From contig ML976994.1 of NCBI GenBank assembly GCA_010015675.1, positions 191,862-255,861 of the forward strand: 64,000 bases of DNA, written 5' to 3'. Below the pieces are notes generated by a model. That model was not told the origin of the DNA and made no database searches. It was given only the letters and a program-made list of their open reading frames with translations. This document shows, piece after piece, positions 22,412-33,339 of the stretch; position 1 is the first letter of the stretch; every line of letters starts with the position of its first letter. The DNA comes from Byssothecium circinans (lineage: Eukaryota; Ascomycota; Dothideomycetes; Pleosporales; Massarinaceae). Both the position numbers and the translations under genes were made by a program.

Positions 22412-24816
22412 CTACAGCTTGCTCTTCGCCAGCCCTTCCACCTTCTTGAACAGCACCTCGCTCTCCGGATAGGGGTCCACGGTAACCCCATTCAACGGAT
22501 TCAGCTCACTAGCCCTATAGAACAAATCCTCATACACCTTGCCGTCGTACCTTCCCAAACTGGAATCCAGCACCCAATCATCAAAGCCCCAGCTGTCCAC
22601 AAGTCTGACAGCGTGCGGACGGATCTCCTTGAGAAGCGCCATGACAGTCTGCGTGCGTGCAAGCATGATCTGGTGCTTGCTGCAGGCGCCGCTGGCGTAG
22701 AACTCGGAGCTTTCTTGCTCGAGCGTGTGCAGGGAGTGGAGACGGAAAAGGGACCAAAGGACGTTTACGGTTTCGGTGTCGAGTTGGGTGGTGTTTGAGG
22801 GGTCCTTGAGGGCTTCGAAGAAGTTCTTCATTACGAGGTACTGACTGTGCGCTTTGGAGAGGCGGTAGAAATCGACGAGAAGGTCGTTCCTGGGACTGTT
22901 AGCTGGCGATTTCTTCAAAAGACGTGTAAAGCCATGCGTCAAAAGTTTCGCTACGCTTTACCTAGTTCCACATTGGGAAAGTAATGCTGGAATCTTGGCC
23001 GACTATTGCAAGAGGGGCCACGTACCATGGCTTCTTCTGCTCATCGCGGTGCTTGAGCGCTTCAAAGGTCAAGAATGAAGCACGCCATGCGAAGGCAGCA
23101 ACTACATCCTCATCAGAACCGAGGATATCAAAGGCGCAGCCAATGTTCGTGCGGGCTTGGAAGTTGGACAGAATGCGAGTAGTGTCATTCGACGGGGGCG
23201 TGCCGGACAGGACACTGCGGGCAGATTTGAGAAGCTGTGTGATCATTAGCTCTTGGTTCGGAAAAAGATGGTAAGATCAACATACGTAGCGCGCCACCTG
23301 CTGTGTAAGCATGTAGTTGTCGCCTTCCCATGTCGTGGTTGGCAGATAATCTGCGTACCACGAACCAATGCCACTTCCAACCATTAGCTTCATCTCATCA
23401 AACGTACGGCATGCGTTTATACCTAAAGCTGGAGTAGCCGTGACCACCACAAGCTCTCCGGGTGACCTCCAGACCCTCCGCCGCGATAGTGCTCGAAAGA
23501 GCCTTCAAACCGCACGACGTAGCATGCAGGTCGGCGAGAGTATCGCTACCCGATTGCGTCTCTTCTGGCCCGGCACCCCTCCTGTTAGAGTCTCTGTTGG
23601 CGTTTCCCTCGTTCATCCGCTTTTGATTGTCCTCATATTGTCTCTGCATCCCCTTGCCAGTGAAGTGCAAAGCAAATGTGGCGGCAAGAAGCGGCAGGAG
23701 CCGGATCTGGACCATGGTGTAGTTGAGGACCTGGTTCTCGCTCTTCTCCCACTCTGGTGCATCGCGATCCTGGAATTGGCGGCGGATGGCAGCATACCGG
23801 GTGGCAATAGTCACACCCCGCGCCAATACAGAGCCAGCTTGCATGACAATGGTGGAGCGGATATATGTCAGAGTACCATATACAAGCGAAGGGCTGCCTT
23901 GACGGACGTATTTGTTCGTCTGCGGATCCACGCTGGAGAAACGAGCCAGCATACTGATATGTGGGATCTTGACGTTGTTGAAGAGAAGGAAACCATTATC
24001 CATGGTGTTATAGCCGAATTTTGGGCCAATGTCTCCTGCATGTACATTCTCCAACGGCTCGTGCGTCTTCAGATCTCTAATCTGCACAACGAATGGGTGG
24101 GGTCCGTATGATTTGCCATTGATGATCAGCTGAGCCATAACGGCGGCATGGTTTGCCGTGCGGCCCAATGAGCCTATCCACCACTTGCTCGCAGTCAAAT
24201 GGGGTGAGTGGAGCGTAAATGTCTTGTCCTCTGGATTCCAGGTAGCCGTAGTCTCCAGTCCACGAACATTTGATCCGTGCCCCAACTCAGTCTGCGCGTA
24301 GCAGCCAATGATCTTGTACGCTTCTGCTGCCTCCCCAAATTTCTTGTGCTGCTCTGGTGTTCCTTGTTCTCGAACGGTGACCTAGGGCTATCAGAATGTT
24401 TCATCGGCGGCGGATAGTAGGTTCATTTCCTTGCATATTTGAGGGCGATATACCTTGAACATACCCTCATGTAGAGCATAAGGTCCCGGCTCGCCAACGA
24501 GCTCAGTAGCAGCCCGGAACTCATCGAAGCTCCAATTGTGCTTCCTCTTCAGTAATTGCAGCTTCTTCTCCCTCGCAAGAGCCCTTTGAAATCGCTCCAT
24601 CCGCCCTGAGAAGTAGTTTTGCGACTTGTCGAACACCTTTTCAGACTTGAGAACATTGAGCACCTTCTCTCTCCTCTCAATTGCTTCTTTCGTGAGTAGG
24701 AGCTGTTGTAACTTCTCGACAGGAATATTAGACTTCGCTCGCTCGGCGGCGAGAAGTTCAGAGCCCTGAGGGCCTGATGGTTTCAATTGCTTGACCCAGT
24801 CTGGTGTTGGTGCCAT
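22412..24816 (-). CDS. Peroxisomal acyl-CoA oxidase
   Basis: Catalyses the first, FAD-dependent step of peroxisomal fatty-acid beta-oxidation, producing trans-2-enoyl-CoA and hydrogen peroxide. Five exons (24816-24454, 24381-23423, 23373-23286, 23234-23026, 22889-22412) join in frame to 698 residues. Landmarks: YALHEGMFKVTVREQGTPEQ, the ACYTQTELGHG-type motif as IGCYAQTELGHGSNVRGLE, SKWWIGSLGRTANHAAV, GDIGPKFGYNTMDNGFL, then RRACGGHGYSSF and ADYLPTTTWEGDNYMLTQQV, the classic C-terminal FAD/substrate region. The protein ends in SKL, a canonical type 1 peroxisomal targeting signal. Exon 4 to 5 uses the AG at 22890-22891, giving PWNDLLVDFYRLSKAHSQ. No obvious defects. Confidence 0.95.
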
Positions 24817-26067
24817 GTTGGAAGCAGATTGCGAGATGGAGTGAAAAGGTAAAGGAAGGAAGAGATGCGGAGTTTATAGGAAGAGGGACGAGACCAAGCT
24901 TCTGATGATGAAAGGACGTCAAGATCCCCTCGGTGCCGCTAAGCGCGAGCCGAGGTACGACGCATAGACTAAAGAGGATTCGAGGGTCCGGCTGGACCAA
25001 ACATCGGAGTCGAGATGAGGCAATTTCTGGGGTACCAGAAGCATTGTGAATGTGAAAGATGACGTTGCGGCGTGAAGAGATGAGCCCCTGCCCTTCAGAG
25101 ACATGACCGAAATGTCAGACATCCTTCGAGGTCGAACATCCACCAAGGACAAAAACAGGAACTTCACTTAAACAAACTCGCTATGCTCAGCTTTTAAAGC
25201 AAGATGAGCAATCCTCTATAGATCTTGGCACTAGGCCGGAAGTGCTGTTCTATGCGCATGTGCCTCAGAAATGGTGAAGCAGAGCAAAAGCGCGCCTGGC
25301 TGCGGACTTTGGATGCTGCAAACTCCGGATACGGGGCGTCGGAAGGTCATCGAGCCATCGGAAGCCACAATAATTTTCACACATTGATGATTGAAGCAAT
25401 TGAAAAGAAGTGTCGTATTGAGTAGGCTGGCCAGATCTTAACTAGGTACATATGTAGACAGTAAAGTCTCATCTAGCGGTCGAACCGCGGGGGGCAGGGA
25501 GTAGCACAGGAACTGACAGCAGCCACAGCCTTGTGCGACGGCACGCGAGCTTGCTTGCTGGTTGCCTGGGAAGCGCGAAACCCAGCCTCACTATGCAGTC
25601 AAATAGCAATGAAGCGCGCAGCTCGCCAGGCGGCTGTATTGGAGTTACGATGCGAAAGGAAGGAGGAAATGATCCGGCATGGTGTAAAGCGTAGCGTAGC
25701 GTCAAAGAACGCAGTCGAGACAAGAGAATCGGTGCCATAATGACTGAGCCACCTCCAAAGCGGACTAGCTTAGTCACTGGTAGCAATTCGAACGCAGAGG
25801 GTCCTCTGAGCCTTCCCACACGACAACCTCACACGCGAACCCTTTCTCTACGGGTTCATTCAGGCCCTTACCTTTAGAGGTTCTTCACTTTCACATCCCC
25901 TGTGCCGCGACCTATTTCCACTCTGCCCTACTGTTGCCGCCGCCACCTCGACGACAATACCCCACACAACACTGACGCTGCCCAAATCTATGACCGGAAA
26001 ACTTCCTGCGCTCCGTCTCGATATACCCCACGCCCTTTCGACCAAATCCTCATAGGCAGCGGACATC
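24817..26067. other. Intergenic region between divergent oxidase and phosphatase genes
   Basis: About 1.25 kb with the promoters of both divergent genes. Open frames up to 141 codons have no features and overlap the phosphatase 5' leader. I see no repeat or RNA gene. Confidence 0.5.
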
Positions 26068-27840
26068 ATGGGCCAAACACTTTCGGAGCCGGTGGTCGAC
26101 AAGGTACACTCGCTCGATGCCCTCCCCGCCCCCGCATCGTCATCGCGCTGTCCCGGCAACGCCTGTGCATCCTCCAGGCGACGCTCCCCAAAAGTCCAGT
26201 AGACCATTATGCTAATCCTATCGTCCACAGAACTCAGACAAGGGCTATGGCGAAAACCTCATCTTTGGCGTGTCCTCGATGCAGGGATGGCGGATTAGCA
26301 TGGAAGACGCCCATGCCACTATATTAGACCTGCAACAACTGATCGAGAACGGCAAGGCCACTCCGCCCGACAAGCGACTAGCCTTCTTCGGCGTGTACGA
26401 TGGCCATGGCGGCGACAAGGTAGCCCAATACACCGGCAAGCATCTGCATGAGATTATCGCAAAACAGGAAGCGTTCAAAGAGGGAGACATCAAGAAGGCT
26501 CTCCAGGATGGCTTCCTAGCCACAGACCGCGCAATACTGAGTGGTACGCTCCAACACGGGCCTTGCGTCCCTAACGGGCCTGGCTGACTCATAGATTCAG
26601 ACCCCAAGTACGAGGAGGAGGTGTCGGGCTGCACCGCGACTGTCGGCGTCATCTCGAAAGACAAGATATACGTGGTATGTTGGCTTTTCGAGCTGGAGAA
26701 GTCATTGCTGAATAGAACAGGCAAATTCGGGAGATTCCCGCACAGTTCTAGGTATCAAAGGCCGCGCTAAGCCGCTCTCATACGATCACAAGCCGCAGAA
26801 CGAAGGTACGAAGCCCGATGTGCTAAAATGGATCTCGACTAACAACTGGCAGCCGAGAAAGCGCGTATTCAAGCCGCAGGAGGGTTTGTAGACTTCGGCC
26901 GCGTGAACGGCAACCTCGCCCTATCGCGAGCCATTGGAGACTTTGAGTTCAAGAAGAGTGCCGAGCTCCCCCCCGAGAGCCAGATTGTCACAGCGTTCCC
27001 AGACGTTGAGATACACGATCTGAGTGAGGATGACGAGTTTTTGGTTGTCGCCTGCGATGGTACGTAGCTTTCGACACAATCCAGGCCTTAGACGCTGATA
27101 TGACAACAGGTATCTGGGACTGTCAGTCCTCTCAAGCTGTCGTGGAGTTTGTTCGGCGCGGTATCGTTGCGAAACAAGACCTCCACTCCATTTGTGAGAA
27201 CATGATGGACAACTGCCTTGCCTCGAACAGTGACACTGGCGGTGTTGGTTGCGATAACATGACAATGGTCATTATTGGGCTTTTACAAGGTCGGACGAAG
27301 GAGCAGTGGTACGAGGATATTGCGAAGAGAGTCGCAAATGGAGAGGGTCCCTGCGCTCCGCCAGAGTATGGCAAGTCTACAAGCCCAACCTCTCCCGCCT
27401 CTGGAGGCAAATAGTTCTATTCTAATATATATTCAGCCGAGTTTCGTGGACCCGGCGTACATCATCGCATTGACGATAGCCCTGATGACATCGACATGGA
27501 CCTTGCGAACCGTTTCCGACCCAACAGCGGCCAGGGTAACCGCATCATCCTTCTAGGCGATGGCACCGAGATCACGACCGAAGCGCACGATTCCGAGATG
27601 TTTGACAATGATGATGAAGACAAAGACCTCGACGCGCAGGTGGACAAGTTTCACAAGGAGGGCTCGAATGGGAACGCCGCCCGCGAAGCGACGCCTGGCC
27701 CACAATCAACTACCCCCAAGGAAGCCACGGAATCACCCTCTTCAGTCAAGACAGAGAAGTCTGAGGAAGCGCCAGGAGCAGGAAAGGATACCACGATACC
27801 TGACAAGCTGGTTTCGTCCGCCCTACCGAGCGAAAAGTAG
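26068..27840 (+). CDS. PP2C protein phosphatase (Ptc2/Ptc3-like)
   Basis: Metal-dependent Ser/Thr phosphatase; yeast Ptc2/Ptc3 dampen stress MAP kinase and checkpoint signalling. Seven exons (26068-26103, 26231-26543, 26595-26674, 26721-26805, 26853-27059, 27110-27370, 27437-27840) give 461 residues. Motifs: [12 protein letters not shown] at the N-terminus (possible N-myristoylation Gly2), [28 protein letters not shown] (metal Asp/Gly), [47 protein letters not shown] and [10 protein letters not shown]. The last intron (27371-27436) starts with GCAAGT, a GC-AG intron; splicing gives EYAEFRGPG and an acidic C-terminal tail. If it is retained, translation ends at 27414. The tail has Ser/Thr/Glu-rich low complexity. 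Confidence 0.92.
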
Positions 27841-28398
27841 GTCGTTGTCGCTCATAACCCTAGCCAAATTAATGAAACTTTGGCTTAGGTAGAGCCTCGG
27901 CTCTGCAGCAATGTGTTTACGTTGACATATCATAATGTTCGGTGGATAGTATGGTTTGGCATGAGGATGGAACGGTCTCGGTGTCGGTCTTGGTTTGGGA
28001 AAGACATGCAAAGTCATTGATGGGCCATGGAAAAAACATCCGAGCCCCCACGAGACTTCGCCATCGTCAACTGCAGTATCTCCAGGGCCTCTTATCACGA
28101 AATGATACCTGACGTCGCCTGTTCTTCGGTCGTCGTCCCCTCTTCCCTTTGTAATCCTTGTTCCCTCCTGTTTTACTTGTGCTCTTGTTTGGGGTGTATA
28201 GCGCTGTCGTTGCTTTCATCATAGATTGTGGTGGGTGGTGAGTAGGTGGGCATGCTTACGGCATGGTATAACCTGGCGTTGGGCAACTGGCGTCGGGGAG
28301 TAGGGGTTGCGAGGTGGTGCAATTCATCTTCTTTCAGACCATGCTTGGTGGCTTGGTGAACTGCTTTGCTATCTGAACAGGTCTTCAACAACGCTGAT
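27841..28398. other. Intergenic region between convergent phosphatase gene and ruined oxidase
   Basis: Probably the phosphatase 3' UTR and decayed flank. No gene supported; only short frames up to 107 codons. Confidence 0.45.
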
Positions 28399-29777
28399 TC
28401 ACAGCTTCGAAGTAACAGGCAACAAGGGATAGTCCTTCGGCCCACTTTCCAACGCAGTCCTATCGATCTCACCAACGTTCTTGTATCCCGCGACATTCAG
28501 CAAGATATCGAACTCCGCCAAAAAACTCTTCATGACGTGTCGTACACCTGCTTCACCCATGATAGAGAGACCCCATAGCCATAAACGTCGGACGAAAACA
28601 AACTTCGCGCCGAGAGCGAGGGCTTTGAAGACGTCGGATGCGCTACGCACGCCCGAATCGAACATTATGGTCGTTTTGTCGCCGACAGCTGGGCCCTCAT
28701 TAGCAAAGATAAAAGATACACAGAGATCGGGGGAATACTAGCCATTGACAATACCCTCCAGTGCATCTAAACTCGCGACCGCACCGTCGACTTACCGTCC
28801 GGCATGGTTACTCACCACGATTCCATCGACCCCTAGCTCCTCCACCGCCCGTTTCGCATCCGCCACGCTCTAAATTCCCTTCAAGCAAAACGGTTTCCCG
28901 CCACTGATTTCCTCCCACAGTCCCATCACCCACCTGGCCTTCTCCCATGTGTGCGCTCGACCGTGCCATACATTATCAATCCACAGCGCTCTTGCCTCAT
29001 TAGGCTGCGTCTTCGGATCAATACCATGAGCCTTGAGCCGTTCCTGGAAGACCGGATCCGAAAGCCCCAGATCCGCTCCCGTACCATGATAAAAAGCATA
29101 ATTCGACGTATCGACATCATCATGGCGCCAGCCCAACTGCCACGTATCTAACGTCAGTATACACGCAGTGAATCTGCTTTTGACTGCTCTAGTCAATAGA
29201 CTGCGCGTCAATTCATCATCATGCGGCATGTATAGTTGGAAGAAGCGGACACCTCCCGACTCTCCGGCGAGCTCGTCGTTTATTTTCCCCACCTCTTCGA
29301 TGGGCTGGGAACCCTCTGTGGAGAGACAGTAAGGGAGACCCAACTCGCCCGCTACTTTCGCGACGGGGAGTTCGCCGAGCCGGTGGTAGATTTTGTTGAT
29401 GCCTATGGGTGCGAAACCGATGGGGGCGGGGACGCGGTGGCCGAATAACTGTGTAGCTGTATCGCGTTGATTTGCTGCAAATCTCTTTTATCAGTAAACG
29501 TTTCCTCCCCCTTGAGCATCCTTCAATGTACGGGATGGGATAAGGTAACGCACTGTTAACTAGCATCCGCGGGATTATACGGTGGCGGTAAAAAGCTTGA
29601 CGGTTCACGGTATGCGTGTGTCTGTGTGAGGTTGGCTTTTGCGAGGGCTTCGAGTTGGGCCGGGTCTGTGTTGAAGGGGGGGACTTCGCCATCGTTGCTT
29701 TTCCAGAAGTTTTGGCGTTGGTAGAGGGCGTATTGGGGGGTATTTCGAGTGTCGCGGTTGGGGTTCTTGGGATCCAT
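28399..29777 (-). pseudogene. Ruined FMN-dependent alpha-hydroxy-acid oxidase (lactate oxidase/monooxygenase type)
   Basis: Starts MDPKNPNRDTRNTPQYALY, then loses the conserved stretch that should lead to the Tyr/Ala-rich FMN-binding start; RIIPRMLVN appears in another frame, so there is a deletion plus frameshift near 29590-29620. After an intron it reads NQRDTATQLFGHRVPAPIGF, ACILTLDTWQLGWRHDDVD and KPFCLKGI, then TAG at 28870-28872 where Gln (CAG) is expected. SVADAKRAVEELG and VDGIVVSNHAGR follow; the usual SNHGGR has become SNHAGR, and the next Gln is TAA at 28792-28794. The C-terminal part (FDSGVRSASDVFKALALGA) is intact up to 28399, but the GRP triad reads RRL. Both stops fit C-to-T changes in CpA. 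Confidence 0.82.
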
Positions 29778-30581
29778 TGTCTAGGAGCACGTTGATTGCT
29801 TTTGGTTACTGGATTTTGAGATGTATGAGGAGGTCGGGGGATGGTTTGAAGATGGGAGGTTGAGTTGCGAGGGAATTGAGTGGATTGTATCTTGAATTGG
29901 CAAGGTTTTGGGTAACTAGAGGTTATATACTGGGAGGAATTTAAGTTCTTTTAGAGGTAATCAATGGAGCAATAGTGACGCTATGGGCTGTGACGCCATG
30001 ATTTCTTCGTCATAGCATAGTCGGGGACCGCTTCCGATCAATGCTTGTCCATTCGATGCGCGCCATCTGTACTTTTCCTCAATGGTTGATCTTTAGGTAA
30101 ATAGCCAAAGTGGCCAAATTTACTTGGCAAGAGCGTTCCGAATGACATCTGGAGAAAGCTTGGAATAAGCTAACATGGCCCAAGCGAGCGGTCCTGTGGG
30201 TCTTTCGGAAAGCTCGACATGAGTTCCGGAATTCTGTGCCCATTCACTGGGAGGAGAGAGGCAAACGATCAAACATTGAAAAGAAGACATGGTCACTACG
30301 CACATTGGCTCAAAAGCAATATCTGTGCTCATAAATTGCTGAACTGGGTGACCGCCAGACTTACATGTGACGCGGTTTGGCCAATCGGAGCGGGGCAGAA
30401 CCTGAGCTTGGCTCCCGCTCCACGTTTACCTGGAGCTTGCGCGCACCTCACACACCCTACGACACGTTCTCCCTCCATCATTCTTTGTCGCCCGCGAAGG
30501 CTATGTATTGATCACGAGTCGCGCGCCTTCACTTGTTCCCTCTATCGACCGCTTAACCGCTTACCGCGAGAGACCGACAAG
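29778..30581. other. Intergenic region upstream of LST8
   Basis: Lies between the 5' end of the ruined oxidase and LST8, divergent. Contains both promoters. Frames here are short and featureless. Confidence 0.5.
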
Positions 30582-31721
30582 ATGTCTGTTATTTTGTGCA
30601 CCGCTGGGTACGATCACACGATACGGTAAGAACATTTCACTCTACCCTCCCTCTTTGCCCTTTTAATCCCAGCGCAGCTTCTGGGAAGCATTGTCTGGCA
30701 TATGTAGCCGTACAATCCCCCACCCAGATTCGCAAGTCAACCGCCTCTGCATCTCCCCCGACAAGCGATTCCTCGCAGCGGCCGGCCACCACACGGTCAA
30801 ACTCTACGAAATCAAGTCGACGAATCCGAACCCGGTTCTCACCTTCGAGGGACACACGTCCAACATAACCGGCGTCGCGTTTCACTGCGAGGGCAAATGG
30901 ATGGTCACGTCTTCCGAGGACGGCACGGTCAAGATCTGGGACACGCGAACGGGCAGTGTGCAGCGCAATTATCAGCATATCGTGCCGGTCAACGATGTGG
31001 TCATTCACCCGAATCAGGGCGAACTGATCAGCTGTGACCGCGGGGGCAATGTGCGCATCTGGGATCTGGGCGAGAACAAGTGCTCTCACCAGTTGATTCC
31101 CGAGGACGACATCAGCGTGGCCAGTGTGACGGTCGCCAGTGATGGCAGCATGCTCTGTGCAGGAAACAATGCGGTAGGTCTCCCTTCCCTCTTCCCCCTC
31201 CCGCCTTTCCTTTCTCCATTCTTGCCTCCCAAAACCTGCTTGAGCTCCAAAACCCTGATGCGAAAGCACAGGGCAACGTCTACGTCTGGCGCATGATCCA
31301 GCGCCTCGACATAACCTCCCTAGTCCCCGTCTGCAAATTCCCCGCCCACACAACCTACATCACCCGTGTCCTCCTCTCCCCCGACGTGCGCCACCTCGCC
31401 ACCTGCTCCGCCGACCACACCGCGCGCATCTGGTCCGTCGACACGAGCCAGCCGCACAACGTGCTCCCCAACGACTCTCTCCCCGACAACGGCAAGGAGC
31501 GCGATCCCAATGCCTTCCCGCTGGAAACCACCCTCCACGGACACCAGAGGTGGGTCTGGGACTGCGCGTTCAGTGCCGATAGTGCGTACCTGGTGACTGC
31601 CTGCTCAGACCACTATGCGAGGCTGTGGGAGCTCAATAGCCAGAGCATCATCAGGCAGTACAACGGGCACCATCGCGGCGCGGTTTGTGTAGCGTTGAAC
31701 GATACCGCAGTTGGGAATTGA
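30582..31721 (+). CDS. LST8: WD40 protein Lst8 (TORC1/TORC2 subunit)
   Basis: Lst8 is a seven-bladed WD40 propeller that binds and stabilises the TOR kinase domain. Three exons (30582-30625, 30678-31173, 31272-31721) join to 329 residues. It begins MSVILCTAGYDHTIRFWEAL, followed by SGICSRTIPHPDSQVNRLCI and repeat hallmarks GHTSNITGVAF, MVTSSEDGTVKIWDTR, VNDVVIHPNQGELISCDRGG, VRIWDLGENKCSHQLIPED, LATCSADHTARIWSVD, GHQRWVWDCAF and CSDHYARLWELNS. These match Lst8 closely. The gene is compact and apparently intact. Convergent with the BUD6 side. Confidence 0.95.
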
Positions 31722-32776
31722 CGGGGTTCTTGCACCGTTCTGGAAAGCTAGCATGAAAAGGTACGTTGTTTTGCTTGCATTAGCATTGCATTAGCATTGC
31801 ATTAGCATGAGCATGAGCATCGGCGCTTGGGAGAATGGGTAACGATAACGGTAACGGCGACAATATCGGGGGTTTACGACAAGGAAAATCGGCGCATGGT
31901 CTTTAGATTGGGCGAACTTCTGCTCTGGGATTAGGAAAGGATTACATGTGTCCCTGTTTCCTGTACCGCGCACTGCCTTTCTTTGCGAGGGTTCTTGGCG
32001 TCATGGCGAGTAATGGTAATGAACGAGGAGTGAGTCGGGTCTGGGTCTGGTGGCTAGGTAGGCTTCACTGTCTGTCTGTCTATCACGTCACATCCCATCA
32101 CATCGAATTGTATCTCGACAATATGTCGAAGAAAAACAAGTTAACATACATGTGTATAACTAGACTTAAGGCATCATGAACCGTATCACCACTGTACACG
32201 TCACGAGAATGAGAACAAGTTAAAGAAGCCAACACGTTCCACTTCCACATTCCCATTCTGATTGACCTAGCAGAACACCACTACCCCCTCACACGCCACC
32301 CCAGAACCCTCCACGCACCCAAGAAAAGCCACTCCCCTCTTCGCCCTCACAGGGCGCAACAGCAGTGATGATATACGCACGATAACATCAGAAAACAATT
32401 TGTACAACGCTCCCAACCCTCGCTCGCTCGCAGTGAATGCCGGCACAAGAGGCGAAAAAACGAAGGGGAGAGGGGGGGGGGGTATACTCCCGCAAAACGC
32501 CATGCATACAGAAAGCAGAAAACGCTTCACAATGCCCATACCATCTACAACACACGCCAGCGACCTCGCAGAGAAGAAGACGACGACGAAGAAGAGGAAA
32601 AGAAGAGAAGAGAAGAATCCAGAGTATTAAAGACATTACAGATAGAGATAAGATTAGAGACAAGAAAAATTTACATCTGCATCGGTAAGAGGTACTCATG
32701 TCGTGGTGGGTGTTGTTGGTGACCAGGCTCTTGACAGCCTCATGGATGGTATATATACCTAGGATTTGCCCATCTT
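31722..32776. other. Intergenic region downstream of LST8
   Basis: About 1 kb between convergent genes. It contains the small gcattagcatt repeat near 31775-31822 and an 11-G run near 32470. No supported gene. Confidence 0.5.
31775..31822. repeat. Short tandem repeat of a gcattagcatt unit
   Basis: About three copies of an 11-bp unit followed by a gcatga repeat, in the 3' flank of LST8. Simple sequence; no function inferred. Confidence 0.65.
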
Positions 32777-33307
32777 TCAACGGCCAAGCAGGCCGGTCAG
32801 CCAATTCGCAATGTGCCTGGAGCCCGTATTCGGGGTGAAGCTCAGGGAACTTTCCGAGATACGGACAGCTGGCTTGGGACTAGGCGTCGTCATCGGCACC
32901 GTCTTTCCGCGGGGACGACCCATCGGCGGCGTCTTGGGGCTCGAAGTCTTGTCCCTTGGTCCAAAAAGCGCGGGTCTAGTCGGACGCGGGTCTGGTGTAT
33001 CCTGCCGCGTGGAAGGTCGTGATGCTTGTACCGTGGTCGCCGGTGTCGGCGTGCTTCCCAGAGGAGCGGAGCTCGGCCGAGGCGATCGGTAGTCGTCAAA
33101 GTCGGGCAGTGAGGCAGGTTCTACAAACCGTATCGTATCTGCGATCATGTTTTCGGCTGATTGGGCTCTGAAAAGCGTATCGGGAGAATTGAAGGAGAGT
33201 GGTTCATCCTTGACATGGGCGCAAGGAAGCGGAAGTGGCAAGCCTGTCTTGACCCAGGGACGAACTGTATATCTATGACGGCGCACGTCTAGTTCAAACA
33301 TCAGCAC
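32777..33307 (-). CDS. Hypothetical Ser/Pro-rich ORF just downstream of BUD6
   Basis: A 176-codon frame whose ATG (33307) lies only about 30 bp after the BUD6 stop on the same strand. The protein is Pro/Ser/Thr-rich and basic, with DYRSPRPSSAPLGSTPTP and a short conserved-looking C-terminus (SRHIANWLTGLLGR). No domain recognised. Alternatively it is a 3' exon of BUD6: an intron from the GTGCCG at about 33355 to the AG at about 33289 would keep frame and extend BUD6 by about 170 residues, though the donor is weak. It could also be a chance frame. Confidence 0.38.
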   Translation of the reverse strand: MLMFELDVRRHRYTVRPWVKTGLPLPLPCAHVKDEPLSFNSPDTLFRAQSAENMIADTIRFVEPASLPDFDDYRSPRPSSAPLGSTPTPATTVQASRPSTRQDTPDPRPTRPALFGPRDKTSSPKTPPMGRPRGKTVPMTTPSPKPAVRISESSLSFTPNTGSRHIANWLTGLLGR

Positions 33308-33339
33308 GAGCCTGGAGAAACAGGATAATGATATTCAGG

